Shown: positions 37,560 to 48,979 of the stretch, one piece after another
How positions within the stretch are numbered: the stretch's first letter is position 1
Layout of the letters: every line of letters starts with the position of its first letter
DNA from: Gnetum montanum
Lineage: Eukaryota; Streptophyta; Gnetopsida; Gnetales; Gnetaceae
Assembly (NCBI GenBank): GCA_015680685.1
Contig: MNCI01014516.1
Span: 124,001 to 188,000, forward strand
DNA: 64,000 nt
Reading direction: 5' to 3'
Notes under the pieces: generated by a model
Seen by the model: only the letters and a program-made list of their open reading frames with translations
Told to the model about the DNA's origin: nothing
Databases searched by the model: none
Translations under genes and position numbers: made by a program

Positions 37560-38395
37560 GCAAAATTAGTCATTCATTTACCCTCATTCCTCTTAAGGAC
37601 TTTCTCTTGAGCCTTCCTATTAAATTTTGATTTTACTTATGCATGTAGTGCCCTCATTTGTTGCACAAAATCAGCACTAAGTTGTGCTTTTCCATCAAAT
37701 CTCTTTAGAGTATCCACCATCTCTCGACAAAACCTGTAGCTCACCTCAAATTGGCTTTTTCCGATTACAACATGAAAAGAATTATTATATGAAAATTCAG
37801 CATGAGACAATAATTTTTTACACCTTTTTGTCTATCCATCACACAAATAGATCAATATGTTTAGTAAGGATTTATTCACCACTTCCATTTGACCATCAAA
37901 TTGTGGATGATATGCACTAGAAAAATTCAACTTTGTCTATAAAATCTTCCAAAGGGACCTCCAAAAATGACTTGTGAACTTGGAAACTTTGTCACTAAAA
38001 ACATTTAAAGGAATACCATGCAAGTTCATGACATGCTAGGAAATTAAATTTGCAACATGAAAGGCATCACTCACCTTCTTGCATGGAATCAAATGTGCCA
38101 TCTTGGAGAACCTATCCACAACAACAAAAATTGCATCATTTCCATTCAGTCTACAGAATACTACTAACAAAGTCTATTAACATACTTTCCCATGGACCTT
38201 TGAAAATTTCCAAATTCATATAGTTTCCATTGACACACATTTACCTCCTTTGAAATTTTAACATGTCAAGCACTCCTTCACAAATTTTGAGACTTCTGTT
38301 GCCATACTAGGTCAAAAATAGTACCTACCCATAACTTCCAATGTTTCATGCCTACCAATGTGACCTACCATGCCACTACAATGCTCTTCAAAAAA
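37560..38395 (-). pseudogene. pol: Element C integrase
   Basis: On the minus strand the zinc-binding domain reads HCSGMVGHIGRHETLEVMGR and YYF (38390-38320). The core has [12 protein letters not shown] (around the first catalytic Asp region, about 38120-38080), NVFSDKVSKFTSHFWRSL with the second Asp, and YHPQFDGQMEVVNKSL with the catalytic Glu (about 37935-37885). Basic sequence of the integrase C-terminal module (HLVWMHLKK, INFSKLKAKK) follows toward 37450. Frame breaks are many. A chromodomain would come next, toward 37120, but nothing convincing remains. Confidence 0.75.
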
Positions 38396-38599
38396 AATCT
38401 TCTTCCTAAAGTCATGATTAGCAACACATACCTTTCCATTCCTAAATAACAATTCATCTTGAATATGATAGTTCCTTCATTGGTCTATCCTATTCATCAA
38501 CAATTCCTTGAGGCTCCTCCAAAACTATCCAAAACTAACATCATGCTCATATAAATAAGCAAAATCACCCACACCTTCCACACCAGGTATGTTAAAATT

Positions 38600-39208
38600 T
38601 ACCACATGCACCTTGGATAATACATTAGCCACCACATTGGCTTTTCCAATTTTGTGCTTCGACAAAAAATTTAACTCTCATAACTATGCAACCCACTTCA
38701 TGTGCTTTACACTCAACTTATTTTGTGAATTTAAAAATTGAAGTGCTTTTTGGTTCATCATTGAAGGGAATTCTTTGTGCAACAAGTAATGCCTCCAATG
38801 CTTCATTACTTGAAGAACGGTGTACAACTCCTTCTCATATACACTATATTTTTGCCTTGACTCATTCAATTTTTTAGAAAAGAAAGCAACATGTTCTTGT
38901 GAAAGTATCCCATAAATGGGAAGTCCACTTGCATCAACCTCCACATGAAAAATCTTTTGAAAATCTAGAATTGGAAGCACCAGTTCTCTAATAATCTTTG
39001 CTTTCAACAAGTCAAATCTCCCTTGCATTTCATTTTTCCACCTAAATTCTTTATTTTTCTTCAACAAAGCAAACATAGGCCATGTAATATTGCTGAAGTC
39101 TTTGATGAACCATTTATAAAAACCTACTAAACAAAGGAATGATCTTACCTCCCCAACATGCTTAGGAGTTTTCCAATCCCTTATAGTCTTCACCTTGGTG
39201 GCTTCCAT
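38600..39208 (-). pseudogene. pol: Element C RNase H
   Basis: The 174-codon open stretch 39208-38684 covers the connection and RNase H domains: TIRDWKTPKHVGEVRSFLCL, VGFYKWFIKDFSNIT, FEVEVDASG-like FHVEVDASGLPIYGILSQE with the first catalytic Asp, VAFFSKKLNESRQKYSVYEK with the catalytic Glu region, VMKHWRHYLLHKEF and FLNSQNKLSVKHMKWVA. This is the best-preserved domain in the window. It would degrade the RNA template strand. It directly follows the reverse transcriptase in the same polyprotein. Confidence 0.9.
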
Positions 39209-39800
39209 CCGAATCTAATTTTCAGAAACCACATTTCCAAAATATGTGATTTCTCTCTTGAAGAAATGAATTTTCTTCACATTGATCATGAATTGTGCAT
39301 CCTCCAACATAGAACACATCATTTTCAAGAGATCCAAGTGCTCCTCCTTGTTAGAGCTATACACTAAAATATTGTCAAAAACGTTTGGATTCTAATTTGA
39401 TAGTACCTACTCTTCAAATAAATTTTACTAAAATTTTGGCATTTGTAAGGACATTAAGGATATCATCCATCCTTTGAATAAAAAACTTGTATCTTAATAT
39501 TATCCTATTCACTACCCTAGACTCAATGCATATAATCCATTTATCATTTTCCTTCTTTGCCACTAGCACTGCTAGAATTGCACAAGGTGAAATGGATTTC
39601 CTCATGAAGCCATTTGGAAGTAACCCCTCTAGTTGCCTTTGTAATTTAGCCCTTTGATTTGGTGCCATCCAGTAAGCTCTCTCATTTGGAATGGTAGCAC
39701 AAGGAATGAAGTAAATCTAATGCTATACATTCCTCATTAGTGGTAGTTCATCTAATTCCTTCATGAATACCTTGGGAAATTTCTCCTTCAAGCCTAGCAC
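39209..39800 (-). pseudogene. pol: Element C reverse transcriptase with internal deletion
   Basis: The N-terminal half is clear: IPNERAYWMAPNQRAKLQRQ, LEGLLPNGFMRKSISPCAIL, VAKKENDKWIICIESRVVNR, YKFFIQRMDDILNVLTNAKI (39668-39414). Next a remnant of the GYHQIRI box (RYYQIRI, about 39405) is followed almost at once by FDNILVYSSNKEEHLDLLKM (about 39390). The stretch normally between them, with the GLxNAPxTFxxxM box, is missing, so 50 to 60 codons have been deleted. The catalytic (Y/F)xDD motif is FDN, a second loss. The C-terminal part INVKKIHFFKREITYFGNVV leads into RNase H. Confidence 0.85.
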
Positions 39801-39989
39801 ACCTATAGGAATTTCAACCTACACATCATAATGGTTAGTAGAAACTATTGTCATAACAACAAAACCAAAACTAGTTTCATCGTGTTCCTTAATATATTCC
39901 CTCTCTCCTAGAAGGATTAAGAAAGCATTAATTGAGCTTTTTTGCCTCACTTGTTTAGCTATTATAGGAATCAAATCATGGACTCCATT

Positions 39990-40310
39990 AGGTCTAACAA
40001 TGCTCCACACATTTCTTTCTTCATCAAACTAACCAACATTATTAAAATTCCAAGGTCTACCAAGAATTACATCAGCACAATCTATTGGAAGCACATCACA
40101 CCTTACATCATGAAAACTTCCAATTTCAAATTTCAAAGTACACTGTTCCTTCACCTCTTGGGAAAAATGTTTAGATAACCAATTGATCTTATAGGGTCTT
40201 AGATGAGGATGAGTTACCAACCCCAATTTAGTAACTCCCTTACAAGAAATAACATTTTCTTGGGCTACCCCATCAATCAAAATATGAATCTATTCCATCT
40301 AAGCAAACAA
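39990..40310 (-). pseudogene. pol: Element C protease
   Basis: The open stretch 40280-40029 reads MIDGVAQENVISCKGVTKLG, PHLRPYKINWLSKHF, QCTLKFEIGSFHDVRCDVLP and DCADVILGRPWNFNN. The order (active-site loop, PYxIxWL, CDVLPxxxxxxLLGRPW) is that of chromovirus-branch retropepsins. The active-site DxGA motif is now IDGVA. It lies between the gag knuckle and the reverse transcriptase. Confidence 0.85.
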
Positions 40311-40439
40311 CTAGGCTTAATCTGAAACAACAATTTCCTATTAGGATGATTACCCATGATTAAACAAGAATTTAATTTAGAAACATCCTCAACATTTGGA
40401 GCATTAGGATTAACTCTCTAAAGAGCTTGCCTTGATGTC

Positions 40440-41625
40440 TCCTCCACTTCTATGGTTTGCACATCTTTACCCTTGGCTGCCTTGTGAAGTGAACATTCCC
40501 ATTGTTTATGTTCCCATTCTCCACACATGAAGAACTAAAATTTTGATATGCTACTGCCTTGACCCTTGCATCCCTTGCTTAGGTCCTTATTTTTTTTACC
40601 CATCTTATCACATACTTTAGTCTTCTTATCTTGGCTATCCTCCTTGTCGTCAAATTTAAACTTGGATTCCTTATCAGATCTAGATCCCTTGTCCTTACCC
40701 TTAGAAGTTTGTTTGTTCCTATTTTTGAATCCACCTAATTTCTTCTCAACTTTGAGTGCCAAATCAAAAGCCTCATCAAGGTTTTGTGGCTCATAAAAGG
40801 ATAACTCTTGTTGGTATGTTCTTTTGAGACCTCCCAAAAATATTGAAGCTTGCTCATACTCTCCCAGTTTACCTTAGCTTGATGGAATAGATTACAAAAT
40901 TGATGTAAAATTCCTTGACATCCATGTCACCTTTCCTTAGGAATTTTATTTTATAATGGTTTATTATCTCTAACGAGACTATTCAAATTTCTTTGCAACC
41001 TATATTTCATTAGATCCCAATCTCTAATAGGCTGACCATTTCATCTTTCATATTCCTGAGACTCCTTTTCCCACCATGTAAAAGTCATACCTTCTAATCT
41101 AGATTCAACAATAGGTAGCCACAAGTTATTTGGTACCTCTTCTAATAGGAAATTATTCTCAAATGTATTCAACCAACTTGCAAAACCATTGGTACCATCT
41201 ACACCATTGAAAGTCTTCAACTCTACATATGGAAGTCTTGAAGCATTTCTGAACACTCTAGCAAGTCTTGTTCCATCTTCATTGTCAAGCATGCTTGAAG
41301 AAGTATTGAGCACCATTTGAGCCATTGGAGTTATTATTTAAGAAATAGGATTCCCTCCCATTTGAATCATTAGATGATGGTCTACTATACTTCCATAGTT
41401 GGATTAACCTTCCTCTTCATCTACTGCATCTCCACCTAGCTATGAAACTTCTTCATCTGAACATACATGCTCTTCACCACCACGTGTTAGAATATGGCTA
41501 GGACTAGCTTGTCTATCCACCTTCATGCTAATTTCATCCAATAAAGAAACCATCATTAGGAAGGAAAATTTCATGCTCTCCATGTCATGATGTAGAGCTT
41601 GCACCTATTTATTCTTGGATGCCAT
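40440..41625 (-). pseudogene. gag: Element C gag
   Basis: It starts at an ATG at 41625-41623 (MASKNK, then a stop). The Retrotrans_gag core lies in the open stretch 41325-41041: YVELKTFNGVDGTNGFASWL, LEEVPNNLWLPIVESRLEGM, TFTWWEKESQEYE. The open stretch 40837-40535 gives FYEPQNLDEAFDLALKVEKK and a long Lys/Asp/Ser-rich spacer. The knuckle CGEWEHKQWEC follows (about 40530-40495) as CX4HX4C; the first Cys of CCHC is Phe. Gag would form the particle. Confidence 0.8.
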
Positions 41626-41674
41626 CTGAAATTGACAAAATCCTCAACCAAAATCATGGCAATAATAAAACTAG

Positions 41675-41686
41675 GTTCTAATACTA
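41675..41686 (-). other. Element C primer-binding site (initiator tRNA-Met)
   Basis: On the minus strand TAGTATTAGAAC matches TGGTATCAGAGC at 9 of 12 positions; the three differences are all G-to-A or C-to-T. It lies just inside the 5' LTR. Confidence 0.75.
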
Positions 41687-41693
41687 ATAACAT

Positions 41694-42794
41694 TGGAGCA
41701 GGTTCACTCCACAAGTAAATCACCTTCAATACACTAACTCTAGATATTATGCAAAGACAAATTTATTTTCTATAAAAATAATAAAATTATCTATATTAAA
41801 TTAAAATATTTGAAGATTAGAATAGGGTTCACATAACCCATAAGCATCCATAAACCTATCACACTCAAAAGATATTGCAAAGCATAAGGCTGTACAATCA
41901 CATAATGTTTGTTCTTAATGTAAGATACAACTAAGAGAAATCTCTCCCACAACCCAAGACTAAGATCTAAACTCACAAGTAAGATACGAGAGAATAAAAC
42001 ACATTGACCAACACATCAAAAGCTGATCTTGGAGCTGCAATCACCTATTGCACTCACCCAATCTTTCTTCCCTAGTTCTCCTTCCTTAAAACCTCTCCTC
42101 GCTTCTCATAGATGAAGGCATACATAATGATAAAGATCCAAAACCCTAGCAAGCTCTCCTTCCTAGATGTTTTCCATATAAATCTAGAGTCTCTTGGATG
42201 TTTCCCAATTGATACATCATGCCAAAGATTTTCTTCTTTTCTGACATAGATGTCTCTTGTATCATGTAGATGTTTTCTATGAGGGATATATTCTTGAGAG
42301 AGATGCCTATTATTTTTGTGATATGTCTTCATTGGATTGGAGACATATACACTTCAAGGGATACATATTTGAGGAGATGTCTATCTTTTTGGGGAGACAT
42401 ATTCTATGAAAGCCCTATTCTCAAGAAATATATCTACCATTTTTGGTAGATGTCTTCTATGGACTAGAGACATCTCCACTTTAGGAAAGACATATCTAGA
42501 AATATGTCTTTCTTTCTGGGGAGCCATCTATCCTAAAGGTGCCAAAAAAATGCTTTTTTGATGTTGGAAGCCATTAGATCCCTTTCAACAAGTTACCATA
42601 GATCTTGGAACCTCATAAACTCTTCAAAATAAGCTAAAAACACATCCAAACATGCCAAAACATCCAATAATTTTCATCATAAAAATTCAACACAAAAACT
42701 AGACACACATGCTTAGGTCTTCTCTAAGTGTGAAACCTACAAAAACAACTTGTAGGATAAGCACAAGGGAATTAGAAGAGATGTTCCTACATCA
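41694..42794 (-). repeat. Element C 5' LTR
   Basis: Partner of 35983-37116. On the plus strand it runs from TGGAGCAGG to CCTACATCA, so the minus strand starts TGATGTAGG. By eye the pair is about 80-85 percent identical. Confidence 0.9.
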
Positions 42795-42799
42795 ATAGG

Positions 42800-43087
42800 T
42801 GTGTTCTATGTAGAAAATTCCATACCTCTCATAAAACCCATCAAAATGCCAATTTTGGCATTCCAAAAGGCACTTTTAAACCCACAAAGCCCAAATATAG
42901 ATACTATGTGACTTGTTTCACTTGGGGGATGAAGCTTTGACCACTTATGAGGTAATTTCTAGTCCCAAAAGTATAAAATATGTGAGATTGCACCTTACTA
43001 ACTATGATCTTCATATTTACAATGATGTTTAGCCTCAGGTTTCATGGGATGGGGTAGGTTACGACATGAAATTTTGGTGGTGTTTCA
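42800..43087 (-). repeat. Element D 3' LTR, right part
   Basis: It continues the D LTR beyond element C and aligns with 53012-53303: GTAGAAAATTCCATACC, CAAAGCCCAAATATAGATAC, CACTTGGGGGATGA and TTTCATGGGATGGGG. It ends GTGTTTCA, the TGAAAC start of the LTR on the minus strand. Confidence 0.9.
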
Positions 43088-43100
43088 ATGGCCCCTTTTT
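43088..43100 (-). other. Element D polypurine tract
   Basis: The minus strand reads AAAAAGGGGCCAT directly before the LTR start TGAAAC. This would prime second-strand synthesis and confirms that 43087 is the 3' LTR boundary. Confidence 0.75.
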
Positions 43101-46100
43101 GTTGGTGTTTGAAGGATTTTCCTAAGAGGCACTAAAAAAGAATTCAAAACATCACTGTAGGTCCACCACTAATGTTCCCTCTTCATGCTTGATTCAGTCA
43201 TGTCGAACCATGCCAAAGAGTGCTTTTGATGAGTGGATAAGGCTATGATGAGGGAATGGTAATGGTAATGGGGTTATAGAAAAATGATCATGGAGGCTAA
43301 CAATGCATTCCAAGTGTTAACACCATGGCTATAACATGGCACTGACATGTAGATTAAGCAACTTAGATCATACACTTTGTGTTTAGAAGTGTGGTTGACC
43401 CAATAAATGCTTTTGAGAAACGAACACTTCAATCCAAGGTTTATTTAGCCGTTGGGCTCCTCCTTTATGTTTGGAGCCATTGGTCTTTATTGGTAATATA
43501 TCTTGGTAATTTGCATCCCCTTTGATTTTGTTTTCTAATTTTTTATTGGGTGAAACCTTCATTGAGTTTCTTTATCAACGCTTGGTTTGGTCTAGTTTTC
43601 CCGTTGAGTAAGTTATGTTACACTTAAAAAACTTGGGGTTTTCCCATTGAACAAGATGCGTTATGTACAATGGACTTAGTGATTTTTCATTGAATGAGAT
43701 GTGTTACATTCAAGTGGACTTGGAGGTGGATCATGAAGAAGGGATATCAGACAATCAAAAATGCATGAATTTCAAGCATTGGTTGACATTGTTGCTCAAG
43801 GTATGGAGGGTTATGGGGTTGGGCTTAAGGAGTTGTGCTAGAGGAAGGGAAATGGTACAAGCACTCTTGATATAGTAGGACAAACTCACCAAATCTTGCA
43901 CATAGAGGTCACATGGTGGCTTTTTTCTGTGATGGGTTGCACCTTTGCGAGGGTCCCAGGCTTCATCCTACAAACACAACTCCAAGAGGACAAGGAAACT
44001 AAGAAAACAAAGCATGTTATAACATTACCATGCATACAGGCCACATAGCATGATGAGGTGACAAATAAAGCCAAAGCTACCTAGGACACCAAAGTTGCCA
44101 GTTTAAAGACATGGTGAGCCATGTTACCAGTTTAAGGCCCTAGAAAGCCATGGTGCTAGTTTAAGGTCATAGAAGACCATTGAAGCATGCTTCTTGGTCA
44201 TCTAAAAGACGTCATGTAGGCTTTATTGGTGTATATCATCAAAGTTGTTAACGTCAGTCATTCATTACAACCTATCAACAATGATAAACAACACTACAAG
44301 AAAACATGTTAGTGTTAGGATTAATTAGGGCTATGGGTTGGCTTTAATGTTGCATAGCAAGGGTTTGATGAGGTCATGAGTAGGCTTAAATTCTAGTGAG
44401 GAACTTGATTTCATCTATTTTGACTGAGGAACCCTTTGTGATGTTTTTGGCTTTGAGCCCAATGGTTACGAGGCTACTTCAAGGTGTTATAGCTACATAG
44501 TAAAATGATTTCAAGCTTAAGTCTTGGGTTCATAAGTTTAGTTTGACCTAACAACATCATAAGAGTGGTTAGTTTGCTTTCTCATCCTCCTAGCTCATTC
44601 CTGCATGAGAACATAAGCACATCAAGTGGCAACTATGTAATAAAATTGTTAAATAATGCAAAAAATAATGTAAAAATATATTAACAATAATTCATGCATG
44701 AGCCAAAGTTCATTAAGTCAAAGGGTAAATGAAGTTCAAACATGGTCAACAAATTTTGTAATAGGTAGTATAAGGGTAAACATGATCAACCATGGTTATA
44801 TAAGGGCAAAGGGTGGAGGACCTCAAAGGGTTGGATCAATGTGATGGTGAGGGGTAATGGACATGGAAAAAATTGGTGCATGGCTAAGGCTACAAATGGT
44901 AGCATTGGTGCTATATGGCATGTGGAGAAGAGAGGGAGATCATGGCAAATGGTAGGGATAGGTAGGCCATGACTAATGATAGGTGGCTCAAGGATAGTAA
45001 GGAGGGTTTTGGTTGCATTAAGGCTAGGCAAGCATAGGCAACATGTCGCAGCTCAACAAGCTCTACATCTTGGCCACTTTACTATCTATTGTTGTGGAAC
45101 TATTATGCCTACTAGCCACCACATAAGCTTTGAGAGCTAAGGCATATGACTTGTGTTAACTGCACTAGATGCTTTGGTGATCATCACAGTCATGAATTTC
45201 ATCATCATCATACCATTCTCTGGTGAAGTACATGCCATGATGATGGTGGTGAGTTTCAATGTTGGTCAGCAAAGGCATCTAGCAGAGGTGATCTAAAAGG
45301 GGCATTGTGGCGCTAGATGCTAAGGGACAATGAGGCCCTATATAAGGCTATGTGGCCTGTATAGGCCTATGTGATCCCTAGCATGGCTAGCATTCCCTCT
45401 ACAAGGCTTTTTTATGCCATTGTGAAAGGAAGGGACCACATGTTTGCTTGTGGTAGTAGAATGTTATGGAACTTGTGGTGTAGCAAGGAGTTTTCCCTAT
45501 GCAACATAGAGGCTAGGGAGATTGGTGTGTAGCATAGAGGTGAGTGGTGTGGTGTGGGTGTATACATGGGCATCAATGCTAGCTGACATGGATGCCACCC
45601 TAGGTAGCATGGATGAGGGGGTATAGGTTTTTGATGATATTTGCTAATGCAAGAGAGGGTATAAATCAAAAATATTGTTAAATCCAACATGAATTTTGAT
45701 ATTATAATGCTCATTAATGGGATCATTATAATTGATAGGTTTCAATTCAACTATATTCCTTTTTCCAAAACTTCATTGTTTGTGCCACAAGATTCCTCAT
45801 AATATGTCTTTAGAGTTGATCTTTCGTGTTTCAGGTATAGTGAATGGTTCCTATGCTTACCTCTCCACCCTTGCCTTGTATTGATAGACTAAGTGGAGTT
45901 CAAAGAACTTCTAGAAGCTCTAATAAAATGAGCATTTTGATTTTGAATAGGCTTCAATAATCCTAATTATTGAATGTTATTATCAAAACCTTTTTGAGAA
46001 TCTGAATATTTATTTTTAGGGACAAATTTTGACATTGGATTGCCTTTAGTGACATCATAACTATCTTTAATAGACTAGAACTTTGCATTATTTTGGTAAT

Positions 46101-46771
46101 TTTGGTAACTTGGATGGATACCTACATTTAACTTCAGTAATGACTATGTGTCATTACTTTTCCTCTTCACTAAATCCACTATTTTAGCATTGTCATCATT
46201 AGAGAGAACTAGAATAATCACTTTTACATTTATCAGTTACATTTCCACATTGAAATCCACATTGTTGAATGCATTGTTGTAATGAAATAACTTCTATGTA
46301 TGACTTGAAATTCCATGAATAAAGTTATTCTTTTTAGTTATACATGAGTTCATATTTTTGACCTTATAACTAAAATTCTATGCTACACAATATTTGGATT
46401 CATAGCTTGGAATCTTAAGAAGAACCTTGGTTCTAATTTTCTTGAATTGTGATAATAGTTACTAAACTTTTATGAGTAAAACAATCATGAAGACTTTTAG
46501 GGAATACAAGGAATTTTCATAATAGTATTATTGGCATGTGCTAATACAAAAACAAGATTTTTGGTAGGAAGAAGCTAAGAGAAATATTATATAGTAGAAA
46601 CTATTAGAAAGAGTTCCTATGTATCAAATCACTAGGAATTTTTGGATCTACAAACAAGAAAATATCCACCATGTTTTGATGTGTTATAAGGGATATAGTT
46701 TAAAGGAGTGTTAAATTGTATGCATTGTTCACATTACAGCATTATAATAAGCACAAAAGTGCCCTGTATAG
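43101..46771 (-). other. Element D interior without pol
   Basis: About 3.7 kb where reverse transcriptase, RNase H and integrase would be expected. I found none on either strand. The minus-strand open frames near 45726-45412 and 45031-44786 are Pro/His/Leu-rich and resemble no known domain. By comparison with H, the plus strand here should hold upstream exons of the antisense gene, but I could not recognise them. Confidence 0.55.
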
Positions 46772-46838
46772 ACCCTAGGCTATAACGATGGTTGGCTATG
46801 ATGTAGATGATGACCTTTCCTTGTCCCCTGTGGCTTAA
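46772..46838 (+). pseudogene. Terminal exon of antisense gene in element D
   Basis: On the plus strand, opposite to D, an acceptor TATAG precedes ACCCTAGGCTATAACGATGG; after a small indel the reading is YDVDDDLSLSPVA and stop. Element H has DDVNDDLLHSPTT and stop in the same place (56101-56030). The following sequence also aligns, for example ATAGTGCAACTATGGCC and ATATGGACATT, as a shared 3' flank. The exon is so short that the alignment of flanks matters more than the peptide itself. Confidence 0.6.
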
Positions 46839-47690
46839 CTTTGGCTACTATACGATCAGTTACATCCTATTATGTTCTTCTTCACTATTGCTATGGTTAT
46901 CTTCATTTGACTATAGAGGTCATAAAGATCATGTATTGTTCATGTGGTTGTATGTTGTATAGTGCAACTATGGCCAAAGACATATGGACATTTTGCTATT
47001 CTTTGACCATTATCACATAGTGTGATTGCTGCTATGGTTAGTTTTAGATTTTTATGTTTTAAATATTTCATATAAACATATGTAATAAGGCCATAAATTA
47101 AAAGTATTAGATCAAATGTGTTCTAATGACAATTGTAAACCAATGCATACATGTATAAGTAAACTTGCATACGATGCTATTAAGTGGATTGGCCACAATG
47201 TCATTATAAGGGTAAAAATAAGAGTTTGTTATGCTCAATAGTTTTAGGCTCTAGAAGGCCATTTCTTTAAAACATTTAGGCCCTATTAGGCCATAACATT
47301 GCGATTTTTAGGACTTAGCAAGTCATATTACCAATTTCAGGCCTTAGTGGGCCATAGTCCATACTTGAGTAGTAAGAATGAGATGCTCTCCAAAGAGCAC
47401 ATAAGACTAGAGCCAACATTGAAACATTACATAACATTGTAAAGGTAAATAAACAATTGGAAAAATAATAGATGATACATTTACCATTAACTTATTTTTT
47501 AATCTTTGAGAGGTCAAGGAATCCTTTTGGACTAATCATATGATCACCGTTTCTATCGTTTAGCATGACAAGTTGTAAGAATTTTTGTTGATTCTATCAT
47601 GTTGTAAAGTTGGCACTACCCGCATTGTTGTTGCTCTCATTATTGTTGGTCCCAGTGTTTATGTCAGATGTTTCCTCTTAAAAATCTACT
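46839..47690. other. Element D non-coding region after protease
   Basis: This region aligns with the element H pieces 55631-56029 and 31085-31208 in reverse complement. It is the 3' flank of the antisense gene and the sequence downstream of protease on the element strand. No coding sequence was recognised. Confidence 0.6.
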
Positions 47691-47699
47691 ACCAAAAAT

Positions 47700-48090
47700 T
47701 TATCAATATTAACATAGTTAGCTAAGGACAAAAAAACATTATCCTCATAGATCACAATTTCTCCACCTTCATATGGCAAGTGAATCTCTTGATGTATAGG
47801 AGATGAAATTTCTTGAAGCTTTCTTAACCATGGTCTTCCTAGGATCAAGTTGAAACCAAGTGTCTATTCAGCTACTAGGAAGTTGATAGATGGAGGGAAT
47901 TTCTTACTAGCTACAAAATCTATAGTTACGAAACCTCACACTACTACTCAAGAGCCATTAAATAACTTGACTGCTAAGGTGGTGGTCACTTGGATGTTCT
48001 TGGTTAGGCCCAACCTATCAATAATAGAATATGGTACCACATTCATGGCTACCCCATCATCTACATGAACACAATGTAATTTTTATCTTT
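47700..48090 (-). pseudogene. Element D protease
   Basis: A retropepsin is readable on the minus strand: CVHVDDGVAMNVVPYSIIDR (48076-48010), LGLTKNIQVTTTLAVKLFNG, GFVTIDFVASKKFPPSINFL, then TLGFNLILGRPWLRKL and IHQEIHLPYEGGEIVIYED. Both retropepsin signatures, the Asp loop (here DDGVA) and ILGRPW, are intact, with only isolated stops. The domain follows gag and is followed by non-coding DNA, not by reverse transcriptase. It would mature the element's Gag if supplied with a partner for copying. Confidence 0.85.
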
Positions 48091-48979
48091 CAACATGTAT
48101 ACTAATGAGAAGAGGAATGGATAGCACCTCTCTACTTCAAGAGTCAATCTTCACTTCACTATCATGGAACTTAAGCATGGCTTGATGCCTATTTTTCCTT
48201 AGTAAAGCTTTCCAAATGATATAGTGAACTAATTCTCTATTGGCAAGCATGTCTCTCTTCATGGGGATAGTAATCAATACTTAAGCTAGTGCATCCCTAT
48301 GAGTAGGAGATGTCATGACCAAATCATATAAGTTCAGTAACATGTTATTTTGCTTAAGGGATCATTTGGCTTGTTCCATGATTACAAGAAAACTCTTTTT
48401 CTTAGCTTATGATGTTTCATCCTTATTTGTTCTAGCATCCTCCATCCTTCTCAAAGTTTGTAGCTTAGGTTTTGATGGATGTGCTTTGGATCCCTTGTCC
48501 ATGGATGTGGTTGATCTTGCTATAGGTATTGGTTGGTTACCTTTAGTAGGCTTATTTTTTGTTTTGGTAACAAGTTGATTTTTCCACTATTGTGACAATG
48601 GTTTCTTGGTATCCTTTTACTTTAGGACTATTAGAGATGGGCTTTGATCATGTGTCATTATGATCTTATTTATTTACGGTGGAGGAACTTTGATAACAAA
48701 TGGTTCCTTAGGATTTCAAAGATTAGAAACTCATTGATTATGTTGTGATGTTGAAGACACTGAATGGGTCACATGTATAATGAAAGGCTTATTAGGGGTT
48801 GGAGGAGGTGGTACCCATATGACAAATTTCTCTCTAGACTTTGTGCTTTGAGATCATGGTGGTACTTTGATGACAAACAGTTCCCTAGGAGGATTGGACC
48901 ATTTGGTTTGTATGAACGAGGCCATAGTATAGGAGTTTTTGTTAGGACTTGGAGAGTTGGGCTCATTCAGTACCAACTC

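Larger units (their letters stand above)
35983..42794 (-). mobile_element. Element C: chromovirus-like Ty3/gypsy retrotransposon
   Basis: LTRs at 35983-37116 and 41694-42794 flank a 4.6 kb interior read on the minus strand: initiator-Met-type primer site, gag with a knuckle, protease, reverse transcriptase, RNase H and integrase. The compact single polyprotein, the protease CDVLPIDCADVILGRPWNF and RNase H HWRHYLLHKEF follow chromovirus-branch elements, though I cannot confirm a chromodomain. Flanks GTAGG (35978-35982) and ATAGG (42795-42799) are a 5-bp duplication with one G-to-A change. It sits in the tandem-repeat end of the D 3' LTR. Stops, shifts and a deletion in the polymerase make it inactive. 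Confidence 0.9.

Noticed and set aside
40566-40796. Plus-strand open frame, Leu/Ser-rich
   Set aside because: It is the complement of the Lys/Asp-rich gag spacer of element C.
45412-45726. 104-codon minus-strand open frame in element D
   Set aside because: Its Pro/His/Leu-rich composition shows no domain, and it does not align with the corresponding part of H.
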